Origin: Stachybotrys elegans
Taxonomy: Eukaryota > Ascomycota > Sordariomycetes > Hypocreales > Stachybotryaceae
NCBI GenBank assembly: GCA_020746835.1
Contig: JAGPNK010000005.1
Coordinates: 1,054,001 to 1,118,000, forward strand
DNA: 64,000 nt
Direction of reading: 5' to 3'
Part shown: piece after piece, positions 34,002 to 46,180 of the stretch
How positions within the stretch are numbered: position 1 is the stretch's first letter
Layout: each line of letters opens with the position of its first letter
The notes under the pieces: model-generated
What the model was told of the DNA's origin: nothing
Databases searched by the model: none
The model's input: only the letters and a program-made list of their open reading frames with translations
Program-made: the position numbers and the translations under genes

Positions 34002-35350
34002 CTCAACAGCCGCTTCGCTCGAAAAAAGAAATTTGAAGATGCTTAGATCAGCGGCCGCAGCTGGTACATATTCGTGCGCCCTCGTCGGCGCAGGACTCGA
34101 GTCGGTGGTGGTCGCGTGCACGCAGTGTCGAGGAGCAGCAGGATGGCTGGAGCGGGAGCCCGATTCAGAGGGAAAACCACCTGCCGTGCGGTCGATGCAC
34201 GTCTTGGGATACCCTCGGATTGTCAAGGTCGGAACGTATGGGTGGGCGTGGACGACGAGGCTATGGCCGTTGGCGATTCTCGCACGAGGCTGCAGGCTGC
34301 GGCGGAAGAGTCAGACGAGTGACATGACGAGAGAGACGAATAAAGGAGGGCGCATGCAGTAGTAAGGATGGTGACGATCAAAGGATGGCAGGATGCGCCC
34401 TCGCGCTTTGCTTTTTGCTGCAGCTCGGGGGGACTCTCTTTTGTCAAGGTTCTGAGGCGTTTGGAAGGGATGGGGGGTAAACGGACAGGCCTGGGAGAAA
34501 GAAAGTCGGAAGGTAGGAGTGGATGCAAATTGCCAGCCAGCCCCCCCCCCCCTCTCTCTCCCTCCCCTCCCAAGCAAGTGTCGGTTGTCGCAGCCAAAAA
34601 GGCTACCTCGTGATCCATCCCACAAGCCCGAGAGGGGCATCGGCATCGGGACATCTAGGCATCTGCCATCTGGTGCACGGTAAGTCGGCAATGGCTTTGA
34701 CTTCTGCAATTGATACAAGGTTGGAGAAGTTTAACCCATGCCCAAAATCGGATTGCCAGATTGTTAGTGGATCATAGGTCTAACCACCTCTACTACTATC
34801 TTCACCTTTCAGTAATAACCCGCCCGTGAAATATTGTAAAGCACCTCCAGTTATGTTCGTCTCAGCCTCGAACACACGATGTAGATCCTGGCGGGGAGCT
34901 GCTGTTAGATAAAAATGTGCTGTGAGCAACATGAGGCATGGCAATGGGTTTCATTCATGCTGCTAGTTCTGCAATAACGCCGATTCCTTGCTTGTCCGCC
35001 TTAACCAGTACCGTTGTACATGAAGATCCCCCAAGTTGCAGGATCCTAGTCGCACTGAAGGCTATCTAACCCCTCATCATGTTCTCTTCAGTCTGATACG
35101 CGCTGTAGAACATGCTTTGCCAATGTGCGCCGTTGCCAGTGCCTTCTAGGTATGTGTGTATGGCGAGGTCGTTCCTGTTGATCCTGCCACTATCCGCAAT
35201 GCTTTGCAGGTTAATAGTAATACAGTGCCGCAGCAAGGTGATTGTTGACTGGCGCTCTCTGGTGCATACGCATCTGGTGCCTGTGATTGATGTACGAGTA
35301 AGGCACCATACGGCATTTGAGGCATCGTCCGAATCTTGGAGGTGGTAATC
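34002..35350. promoter_or_regulatory. Intergenic: RNase H1 promoter region, tad3 3' flank
   Basis: No supported gene. A C12 tract followed by CT repeats lies at 34541-34562. The mirror frames around 34223-34718 are low complexity and not called. Confidence 0.45.
34541..34552. repeat. C12 tract with adjoining CT repeat
   Basis: Twelve C followed by a short CT repeat, about 540 bases upstream of the RNase H1 start on the opposite strand. On the minus strand it reads as a G12 tract. Confidence 0.7.
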
Positions 35351-36631
35351 CTAAGCATGAGTGGTTGGGTGGACAGGAGGCAGGTCCGGAACACCGTCGC
35401 GCTCCCACTCCCAAGCCAGCAAACTCCAGTTGAGCTCTCGTCTCCAGAACAGCCCCAGCCCTCGTCCGCCTCCGTCGGGGCGATCATCCGAGCTCAACCC
35501 ACCAGTTCGGGGCATGTGCTTCGAATACACCACCTTGCCCATACGCGAGTGCAGGATACCCATCGAACACTCCACGCAGGGCTCGTGCGTTACATAGAGC
35601 TCCAATCCGTGGCAGAGATATCCGTCCTTGTTCGGATGTTCCTGCTCAAAGCATTGTTTCTCTGTGTCGAGGAGAGGAGCGTCTTGGAACGCGTCGTATT
35701 CTAGCACCGGCGTCTCTATCGGGAGTCCGGATGCTCTGCGCTCATGTCGAACCAGCTTTTGTGCAACCATGCTGATGGCACGAAGCACACAGTGCGTCAT
35801 GGGATTGTTCGATATCGATAAAGGGTGCGAGTCCATATGCCAACGGGCGTCGCCGGCGAGAGCAACCAGCTCCGCGCCCTTCTCGTCTCTCTGGACAATT
35901 ACAGCTCCCATGGCCTCTCCAATGCCCTTTTCTTTGGCTTCAAGTGCGACACGGTGCGCCAGAGTGATCCACAGGGAGGCATCATCTTTGATCTCATCAG
36001 TGCCCCGGGATACTATGCTGGGATGAGGACCAAGTGGATTGTTCTTCCTGTAAACCGTAGGCCAGAATTGCGAGGACCACATGGCTGCCAGGACCTGAGA
36101 AGTGGGAGCGAGCAGCGGCACTGGGATCGTAGTGACAAAGGGCTCTTGCTCCAGACCATCAATGAGGCTGAGGCAGGCCACTACCTGCTCATGCGTAAAG
36201 TCTTTGGCTTCACCCACGATGATATAGATCCAGTTTGATTTGGACGTGTGTATCTGGCGGCCAGCCGGCGTGTCATTCATGAACTGTGTTTTGAGATGGG
36301 CAGGTAGGTCGGCAGGCTTCGCGCATCTTCGAAGATGTGGCAAGGTATTACCGTTGCCTTCAGCTTGAGTATCGCGCAGCGCTCTGTTCCACGGCATCAG
36401 TCGGCAGATTCGAGTGTCGGTAGAACAGCCGGGGACTCACGCAATGACCTCGTTGGCACACTTGGTAGGGGCCCTGGTGATGATGGCATTTACGATGGTG
36501 TGGTCCTGGCGAACCTCCTGCGTCGTTTTGAGAGGGATGAGAACGCCGCGATTCAGGTGATCCACCTTGAGTTCGTCGACCAAGCACTGCAGCTGGGGGG
36601 CAGAGGCACGGGCTTCGGTTGGGAGCTCCAT
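35351..36631 (-). CDS. tad3: tRNA-specific adenosine-34 deaminase subunit Tad3 (ADAT3-like)
   Basis: Non-catalytic partner of Tad2; the dimer changes A34 to inosine in tRNA anticodons. The product is 407 residues. An N-terminal domain (LKTTQEVRQDHTIVNAIITR) is followed by the deaminase fold at about 200-350: SLWITLAHRVALEAKE, GAVIVQRDEKGAELVA, MTHCVLRAI, YLCHGLELYVTHEPCVECSM and LHSRMGKVVYSKHMPRTGGL. The zinc ligands His261, Cys333 and Cys336 are present, but the catalytic Glu of the HAE motif is replaced (His-Cys-Val), as is characteristic of Tad3. One intron, 36384-36440 (GTGAGT/CAG, 57 bases), lies after residue 63. The ATG at 36631 was taken as the start; the upstream frame is open but has no ATG nearby. 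Confidence 0.9.
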
Positions 36632-39600
36632 GGTGCCTCGAGGGTGAGGCTGCTGTTTGTTTTGCGAAAGGTTGAACTGGATCTCGGGGAGAAGATTTTG
36701 GATGCTCCGCTGTAGTTCTTGAGCTATCTTAGCCGGGGTCCTCTTGCCTCAGCAATGGCGTGCCTATGTGAGGTAGGCACAGATATCACTGTCATTTTCA
36801 ACTGAAATATGAATGAAGGCAAGACCGATGTTTTCTCAACGGTGAAAACAAAGGCGTTCTGGTCGTCCCGGCAGCTACCCTGGAGGATGCGCTCCCTCAA
36901 GCCCAACTTCACTTATCCACTGTGCTCGTGCGCATTCATCACTTCAGCCATCTATCCTTTGTGGATCCTCATCGCGCTTGACCTGGTTCTAATTCTCGTC
37001 CCAGAACCTGCCATATGGCATGCCACGATTGTACAGGCCAGAGCACAAGGCAGGAAATAGATTCTCGCTTACCATTCACATTAACCCCGGCTTGAAATTA
37101 AACTGGGATTGGATTGTCCAGGGTAGGTAGAATACTACTGACCCTTCCAAGCTACCCTACCCTGCAGCGACGTGCTTTTCTCACAAACTCAACAAAAACA
37201 TGGCTGCCTTCCAAAACACATGTCGTGAACCATGACAGCGCATTAGCTCATCCGCAGGGACGGGCCGGTGGGTCCTGTCTGCGGCCTGCCTGTTGGGGCT
37301 GCAGGTAAGATGGCACCTATCAAGCAACAACAGCACCGAGATGAGCACGACGGGGATCGATGAAGCCAGCAAACCGTCTAACGCTCCGAATACTGGCTCG
37401 GAGCCTGTCTGACAGAAAACCACGGGCAATCGGCTGCAAACACCCGGGCGGAGCTAGCGGTCAACCAACAAGCTCGAGCAAAGGCAAAGCTCGTGGCAGG
37501 GAAGAAGGGGCGAATATCCTGCGCCATCCAACGAAGGAGATTCAACTCCGCCGCCTCCGTTGCAACCCCTCCTTCGACAAACGCCGGAACCATGCGTCCG
37601 CGAATGGTTATTCATGAAGCTGCATAGCAGCACAGTCCATCCATATTCGGTTCTTCTGATGGCCTGGCCGTGATGCCTGTGATCAATGCCCCGAGGATGT
37701 GGCGCTGACCTACCTGCGTGTCTGCTGCCATTGATCATGGACGGCGTGGTAATACCCGAGCAGGGAGACAATGTTGTACAATCAGCAGCACCATCACTCA
37801 GCATCCCACGTGGGGTTTCTTGCAGCCAAGATCAGGCCATGGATATCCGGCACAAAAATGTGCTCGTCTACGCCGTACCTTGTCGTCCTTGTTGGATTTC
37901 GCATCAGCGCCTATTTGGAGGTATTATCTGCTCCCTCGCGAGGTTCTGTGCTGCCCTTTTACCCCACCAGCAAGGGTTCCTAGATTCTTGGTCGGATCTG
38001 GCGCTTGCGCTCTTTTCACCCCTCGTCTCCTCATGGCCCCCCAGTCGTCATCTACAGGGGCCGTATTGCGTCGCTTTGCAGTCCGTCGTCGGGGTTTTAC
38101 ACAACGGCGCGAAGCAGTCAAGCTTTCCCACACCTCTCACATTGAATGATTTTCCATGATTTGCGACACTGCACATGCCGGCGTCCACAAGGGAGCATCA
38201 GGTGACCCGTTTCCCTGCTCGGTTCGGGTCTGTGGCGATCTTGCACACTCTGATTCTCGGTAGTTGAGCCTCTCGATGACCGAACGCAAGTTGCCACCCC
38301 CAGATCTCGTGCTTCAGGAATAGGTCCAGAGAGCGCCCACGTGCATCAGCGGGCTCTAGGATGTGGCATAAACCAGACAATCCGCCTGCCTGAGCTGGTG
38401 CACAAGCTCGAACAACATATGCAAGGTGAGAGGGTGAGGGTGGTCGTCGATGCGATTTGGTTGGTAGGAGATGGATGGGTGCCCAAGCTTGCGTACTCGA
38501 CCACATCCGCTCGTCTTGTGCTTGCCTATCAATCAACCCGCCTTGCCAGCAGAGCATGTCATGAATGGTATCTGCCAAGGTATCAGGGCAGAGCATTGTC
38601 TCATACGGCAATCTGGATGCAAAAACGCGTCACAGGGTTGGGCGCACTGATGTGAGATGAGGTCAATGGATTTTACAGAGAGCGCGGCCTGCAGGGAAAA
38701 ACACCCTGATCGACACCCTCGATATTGGGGGGGCGGACACATAGCCAGCGTGACATTCCTCAGCAGGACTTTTGTGTGCAGTGAGCTTGTTCCGGAGCGC
38801 AGTTCTGGCGTGAGACATGTCCGGCCGTCCCGTCGTCGTCAGACAGCACCAACCTGTTATCAAGGAGCCGTGGCCTGGCTCTCGATTCAGATTGGCCCAT
38901 GGTCGATAGCGGTAAGAGGGTGTCTCAGCCATAGACTATCTATCCGTATCTACGATCAGACTGCCAGCGGCGCTCATCGCGTTGCCCGCTGCACTCGACT
39001 GACTCGCTCGTACCAAAGACCAAGGTGCTCGCTCGCCCACGGTTGACGCTCACGACCACTTTAAGCTTATATAGGAATTACCGCTTCGAGACGCCCCTCT
39101 ATGCAGTGCGAAAATGAATCAATCAAAGGCATGGCTCGTATAGGACCAAGATGTACTATCTGCGACAGATGGGGGGTTGGATCAGGCATTTCCGATTTTC
39201 CAAGTCCGCACCGAGCAGCCGACGGGGTCCTGATGCATGCCGCAGCCCGCGTGCGCTGGACTTTTCTGATGAGTCCGCTAATAAGCTTATCACAATCCGA
39301 GACAGACTGGTGGACGATGACGAGGAGCAACCGCAGCTTGGGCAGGTATGTATGTACTGTGTACGCGTATGCCTGTGATGTAACCATCGAGTGCTAAGCC
39401 CTACTACCTCCTATGTGCTAAGGGTGCATGCAACGGCACAAATGAGCTGGGTCAGAGGCGGGGGGAGCGAATGAGAAGGGAGAAGGCGTGCGGGGGTTGC
39501 ATGCAGGAGAGTGAGGCTTTGCCCAAAGACGAGGCAGCTACGTACTAGCTACATGACCCGTCGTGGAGATCATCACATCATGGAGAATGGGCGACGCTGG

Positions 39601-42600
39601 TGCCGAGGATTAGAGGATGGAAACTAGTAATGCAATGCGGCTACGAAGAGATAGAAGGGTAATTAACCAGGAAAAATGGATAGTGGCTGTGGATCTTGAG
39701 AGCCTGGCTTTGCAGATGGAGGCGAACCAAACCAGTTCTCCACAAGCGAGGGCCGCGACATCGGAGAGGTTAGTTTTTGAATTTGTCAATCCGTCGACCA
39801 GAGGCGAGGCGAGGCTTTGGGTGGGGGTTGAGACACTGTTTGTGCTCGTCTCCCTCGACTGCCGCAACAGGGGGATGCGGACAACGGCGAGATCAGCCGG
39901 TTGAGAGCGGGGAGACACGCCCGAGTCCGCAGGTGTATTGATCTAGGGTGGACGGTGACGGCCGCTGCGACGAGACTGGGATGGAGGACAGGATAATATG
40001 GACAAGTTGTTGAGGAGAGAGAAGCACAAGGCAGAAGGGGCATAAAAAAAGGCACCGAATTGACAACAGGGTGGCAGTCAAGGCACGTAATCTTGAGCAC
40101 AATGGATCTAATAAGCGAGAGTGAGACTGAGACGCCGAGAAGCCAAAATGAATGACAGGCAGAGAGGCAGAAAGACAGGCACAGTGGATAGGAAGTCGGT
40201 AGGTGAGAGGGCTGGCAGAACGGCAGATGAGTGCCAAGCTGGAAGGTTCCGATTCTAGGCGCCTCCTTATGCAAGCCACCAACTGCCTCAGCTCAGCACC
40301 ACCAAGATAGACATACATATCTAAACAAACAAACGAGTCAAGTTCTGCGACACGAAGCGTGGACAGGAGGCAAAAGTCGCCTCAGACACCAGATTGAGTG
40401 CATCCTCAACCAGGTACGGTCGATAGCCGCGCGCACGCCGGCTCTGGGCAACGCAATGCAAATGCAAGACGAGACAAAAAGGGCTCGTTAAAGTCTGGCA
40501 TGTCTCAGAAGGGTAAGTCGTGGACTGGCCATCATGTATGGTAGATAGGCAGATGACTCTCCATACATAGGTAGGTAAGGTAGGTATTAGTAGATTCCAG
40601 GCTGGTAGACAGGGGTGGCTTGGCGTGGCTGTCTGGGTTACACCATTTCTCCCATTCCGCGCCCCAAGGCACCCCAAAGGCGCGCCTCGCATTCAGCCAG
40701 CCAGGCGGATGGACGAAGCATAATTCCGTTATCCACCCACATGCATTTGTCTTCTTTTCGCTTTCTGCATCGAGCACCTCCCTCCGGGGAGATTTCCTGG
40801 ATGATGAGGCCAGGAGGGCAGGGCCATGAGCCAACATGCTTACATCCATCCATATTAAGAACAGAGCAAGCATATATCCGTACAGACAGTTCCCGTTTCA
40901 ATCATGGATGGATGAAATCGCGCCGGTAAGCCTCTGGACCCAGAAGCACCGACCAGGCGACGGCCGAGCACTGCACTATTATTATAGACCGGGACTCAGT
41001 CGCCGCTTCAGCTTGAGCTCCCCGCAAGCCCGCCTGGCCCGCGCATGGGCTTGGGCATTGTGTTGAGGTAATGGTGAGGGCGAGGGCGAGGTATGGGAGG
41101 GAGGGAGGTATGGGATGTATGGGGATGGAGGGGGGTGCATGTCTTGGACCTCGCACGCACGCACGCACGCTCTCTCTATTTGCTGCAGGCTAGGTAATAG
41201 GATATCGTACACACAACCCACGGCACGCAGACGCATGCCCACATGCACATGCTGCAACAAGCCTGGACAAGGACGGGATGCGGATGGGATGGGATGGGGA
41301 ACAGCCAGCCCGGCCTGTTTCTGTCTTGTCTCTCTCCCCGTCCCTTTCTTTTGATTGACCACTGCTCTGTTCGCTGTTCGCTGTCCAGCTGGCACGCCGG
41401 TCCCCTTGTGTTGGACAACTTTATATCTTCCCCATATCCCCCCCATCCCCCTCCCCGTACCGGCTGTCTGGGGAAACCACGCAATTTTTATACTCTCCAA
41501 CTTTGCACGCTTCTTTCTTCACCACCACCTTTCACCAGGATTTCTTCTTTAAGCTTTTCTCCCTCCCCGCCCCCTTTTTGTCTCTCTCGTCTTTTGTTCT
41601 TGTATAAAGACGTTCCTTCAGCAAGCCTGGGCCGTCTTTCCTCACCACCAACAAAAAACAAATCATCCAGCACACCGGTCGTGCTGGGCCGAGTTCGCCT
41701 TACAGAATTGCTTGCGATATCATACCCGCACCGACTCCACCAGCCTTCAAGGCCGCCTTCTGCCATTACTATATCTACTGGGGTCGTTCTGAGCGAGCCA
41801 TTGTACAGCAGATTCCTTCGACTTCAGAGCACAGCATCAACGTTTGCATACTCCCCCCTCTCTGTGCATCTGTTGCATCGACGGCTACCTTGCTACGTCA
41901 CGCATTAGAAGCGGCCATCCAGCAAAATCAACTGTGAGCCCTAGGATCAGGGCACCACTAGCAGAAACGATCTCCACGAAGCACACCCTCCATCATCATT
42001 GGCACTTGGCACTACCGCCAAATAGACCAGAAAAAGAACACGGCTTCTTATTTTTTTTTCTCCCCTTCCTTCCAAAAACGATCCAAAATCCACCATCTTC
42101 CGGCGTCGGTGCTGCTCGGTACACGCGGCTCTCTTAGCTGGCGGGTCCCTGGACTGACCACCGAATTCACCGAGACCACCAGGCAGCACAGCTGTGACTC
42201 TTGAGCATCCGTCTCCTCTCCCCTCTCCCAGGCTTCCAGGATCGGGCCGTTTCTCCTGTCTTCACCTTCTGCTACTGCCGCCGCCGCATCAGCAGCACAG
42301 GCGGGGTGACATTCCAACAGGTCGTAGCGCCGCAAACGCTCCGCGCTGCACGTCCACCTCAACCACAAGCCGCCGCATCTCAATCTTGTCCATCTTATTT
42401 ATCCTTGACCACCACGCCCCCCCTTGACTCCCTCGTCTCACCCCTCCCCTACCTCCACTCCCTCCACTTGCAGCAGTCCCTGCCCTTGGGTCAGGGTATC
42501 GCGCACCGCTGGGACCAAGGCCCCGAGACCCTGTCCCCTTCGATTCGATTCGTTCGGGCCCGTTCTCACAAGCCTATTATTGATTGAATTGCAACGAGGC

Positions 42601-43055
42601 TTCTTTCTCAACCATCGGCAGAGGGGAAAATAAGAAATCAAAAGAAAAAAGCGCCGACCCACCGAGAGCTTCACTAGCGGCAAGGACTCCGTCGCAAGTA
42701 CCCCAGCACACACCTTTGCCCGCAGAGTACGCGTGCAGCAGGCCATTACCTGCATTTCACGCTTCCCTTGCCCGGGTTTCAGGGTGCCTATCGCAGGTAC
42801 CTCCCCACTGCTGTCTGGCGCCACGATACCTCCGGTTCATCGCCTTGCCTCTCTCTACTCTCTACGTTGCGCCGCGCCGCGTTCCACTCCGCTCGCCTGC
42901 GCGCCTGTGTTTGACCACTTTTCCTCCCAGCCTAGGGACTAACCTATCCGCGGGAACAACTTACTCCTGGGCGGTCCCTGTCCACGCCAACACATTTTAA
43001 GTTATAGCGAGGAGAGACGCCTAGGGCGCCTTTCCCTCAGGTCCTTGAACTCCAG
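36632..43055. other. 6.4-kb gene-free region between tad3 and PFK-2
   Basis: No open frame on either strand resembles a known protein. The first part is of mixed composition, with GGTAGGTA-type strings near 40560-40590 and a CGCA repeat at 41152-41170. From about 41300 to 43055 the plus strand is strongly pyrimidine-rich, which suggests a long PFK-2 promoter and leader. Divergent tad3 starts at the left end. Confidence 0.5.
41152..41170. repeat. CGCA tetranucleotide repeat
   Basis: Almost five perfect CGCA units in the PFK-2 upstream region. Confidence 0.75.
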
Positions 43056-45575
43056 ATGCCTTCCGCAATCCCTCTTTCTGGTGAGTCCAATCTTCCCTCC
43101 TTCTCCATCCTCTTTCCATCGCTTCCGCATCCTCATCCCCCCTCGCATCCTATGCCCATATCATACCACGTATCCGTGTGTTGGATTTATTGTTCCTGCG
43201 CCTCGTTGTTTCCGTCACTGCCCCCTTACTGCGTGGCAGCCAACCAACCGACCACCTGCCACGCCACCCCTACGTCACAGTCCTAGCAGCAGCACAGCAC
43301 CCTGCAGGGACAAAAAATCCCCAACCGCTTACACGCAAACCGCTTACACTCTTCTCTTCTCACCTTCAGCAGAGGTTGTTCGTCGACCTGTCAACCAATC
43401 CGACTACCTTCGCAAACTTGTCATGAGCAGCTACTACGGCCCGACATCTGCGCCCGCTACCTCTTCTCCCTCTTCTACCTCTCCCACAACTCCTCACCCG
43501 GCCTTCGACCCCCATCACCACCTCGCGGTTCTGCCACCACCAGCCCGGGATGTCACTCCCTCAGTCGCTGCTGTGGCTGCTGCCATCAAGGGAATCGATC
43601 TAACCGACTCGCCACCCTATGTTCGAAGCCTCAGCTCGACTGCATCTAACTCTCCGCGCATGTAAGTTTCTCGTGAATGCATGCACGCGTCTCTTTCTTC
43701 CCCTCGTCGTTTGCGCTTCGAACGTCGATCCAGATTCGCCATTGTTTGTGGTCCGACCTGGTCCGGCAACTTTCAGATCATCACTATTCCTGCCTCATTC
43801 GGTCAAAAGGTGCTGACACCCGACGTCCTACAGTCCTCCCTTGCGCCAGAACTCTGGAAGCCAAACTCCCCGAGTCAGACCCCATGCGACAACTCTCAAC
43901 ATCCCGGGCATGACCCGGTCCAAGGTTTCTCCCGATGGAAGGATTCCTCAACGCGACGTGGCCTCGAAGCTCGTCATTGTCATGGTCGGATTGCCCGCTC
44001 GCGGCAAGTCGTACATCACCAAGAAGCTGCAGCGCTATCTGTCATGGCAACAGCATGAAGCGAGGATCTTCAACGTCGGCAATCGTCGTCGCATTGCAGC
44101 TGGCATTCGGGTCACTCCCCAGCCCAGACTTGCGCCTGAGCCGGTTCAGTTCGATGGCCCCGTGCGAGCCGCTACGATTCTGTTGAACGGAGTCTCTGAG
44201 CGCACCGAGCCTACCGAGTTCGACCTCAACGATCCCGACATGTCTCGCACTGACTCGCAGGAGGACCACTCGGCCAAATTCTTTGACCCAAAGAATGAGA
44301 AGGCTTCTGCATTCCGTGAGCAGGTGGCGATGGACACCCTGGATGAGCTGCTCGACTACCTTCTCGTTGGTGGTGGCGCTGTAGGAATTTTCGACGCTAC
44401 CAACAGCACCATCGAGCGGCGCCAGCATATTGTGGACCGCATCAAGGCCCGTGAGCCCAAGCTCGGCATCCTCTTCCTCGAGAGCATTTGCCGCGATCCC
44501 AACCTGCTCGAGGCGAATATGCGCCTGAAGCTTTCTGGTCCCGACTACCGCGACAAGGACCCCCACCAATCGCTCAAGGATTTCAAGGCACGAGTCGCCG
44601 CGTACGAAAGCGCCTACCAGCCCCTCGGTGATTACGAAGAGGAGCATGACATGCAGTATCTTCAAGTAAGTTGACACGCTTTCCGACTAGTTGAACTCTC
44701 TGCTAACATGGTAATAGATGATCGACGTTGGTAGGAAGCTGGTTCAGCATCGACTTAAGGGATTCCTCAGTGGTGGTATCAGCACCTATCTGTCCAGCTT
44801 CAACCTGTCTCCGCGACAGATCTGGATCACCCGGCATGGCCAGAGCATTGACAACCAACTCGGAAAGCTGGGCGGGAACTCGGCGCTGACGGAGCGTGGG
44901 CATTGCTACGGCCAGGCGTTGCACAGGTTCATGACGCATAAGCGTAAGGAGTGGCTTATGGAACAGAAGAGCAAGCTGGCTCAGGCTTCATTCCCGCCCC
45001 TGCCCGGCGACAACACTCCCCCTTACCCCGAGATGAACAGGGATCTGGATGAGAAGAACTTTTGCGTCTGGACCTCGATGCTCCAGCGAAGTGTGGCCAC
45101 GGCCGAATACTTTGATGCCGACGACGATTACGATGTCAAGAACTGGGAGATGCTCAACGAGCTGAATGCTGGCCTGTTCGAGGGCATGACTTACGACGAG
45201 ATTGCTCGCAAGTATCCCGAGGAATTCCACAAGCGGGCTCGCGACAAGCTCAACTACATCTATCCTGGCGTTGGTGGCGAAGGCTACCTTCAGGTTATCA
45301 GCCGACTTCGCGACATGGTGCGGGAAATCGAACGCATTACGGACCACGTCCTCATCATCGGGCACCGATCTGTTTGCCGCGTCCTCATGGCTTACTTCAT
45401 GGACCTCACCCGTGAGGATATCACAGACATGGATGTTCCCCTCGGCATGCTCTATGCCATCGAACCCAAGCCGTACGGCATCGCCTTCCACGCTTACAAG
45501 TACAACGAGGAGCTGGCATGGTTCGAAGAGCTTCCAAACTACCGGCCCCAGAAGGCGGCTCGCGGAAGTGTTTAG
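43056..45575 (+). CDS. 6-phosphofructo-2-kinase/fructose-2,6-bisphosphatase
   Basis: Makes and removes fructose 2,6-bisphosphate, the signal that drives glycolysis and restrains gluconeogenesis; cytosolic. The product is 668 residues. A Ser/Pro-rich N-terminus of about 145 residues precedes the 2-kinase domain with a Walker A loop (GLPARGKSY, about 158-166), IFDATNSTIERRQ and GPDYRDKDPHQSLKDF. An insertion of about 60 residues follows NVGNRRRIAAG. The bisphosphatase domain keeps its catalytic residues: His423 in ITRHGQS, Glu538 in AGLFEGMTY and His599 in IIGHRSVCR, so both activities are expected. Exons are 43056-43080, 43370-43661, 43834-44665 and 44718-45575; the first intron (289 bases, GTGAGT/CAG) is long for this genome. 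If transcription began later, Met at 43424 could serve as a start. The total length divides by three only with these borders. Confidence 0.9.
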
Positions 45576-46180
45576 GACAGATGGGGCAACACACTTTTGA
45601 AACTTGTATTAACTGATGAAATATTGCCGGCGAGACCTGGCTATTGGCGTTTGACTGTAGGTTCGGGATGAACCAGGGTGTGGAACACTCGGAAGCGAAC
45701 AAGGGACGGCGATCTTCTATTTTTGGTCAGTTTGGGCGTTTGGGGCCTCGGGATACCTTGTGTTTTAGTTTTGAGAAGGGTCTGGCGTTGACGAGGTACT
45801 ATACCACACGGGCAGCGATCACTATGCGCGACTTTTGGCAGCAACTGTACGACGAAAAGGATGACAAAAGGTATATAGATGATGGCACGCATGGTACCTT
45901 TAATAGATGCCAGACGCCCCCTCATGGGAAGCGTTATCGAAACACTTTGATGCTCGTTCCTTGTTTAAAAAAAGAAAAAAAAGAACAAACGTGGATTGAC
46001 TCCGACCCTTGAACCCTGAGGTCTGTGTATCATGAATCCATATAACAGTAAGTGGCAGGGGACCTAGTACGACATGTTTTGTTTCAACTCCCCAAACGCC
46101 GTGGCCATGCAAACCCACACAAGCAACCCAATATAGTGAAGCACAACCTCTTGGCTTTTTCCTCCCTTCCTTGCCTAGCT
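45576..46180. other. Intergenic between convergent PFK-2 and sof1
   Basis: Holds the two 3' UTRs. A-rich sequence occurs near 45965-45990. No gene is supported. Confidence 0.5.

Noticed and set aside
34002..34226. Possible N-terminal mitochondrial extension of RNase H1
   Set aside because: The frame is open upstream, but its first codon is TTG with no ATG, and the sequence is not clearly presequence-like. A non-ATG start cannot be claimed from sequence alone.
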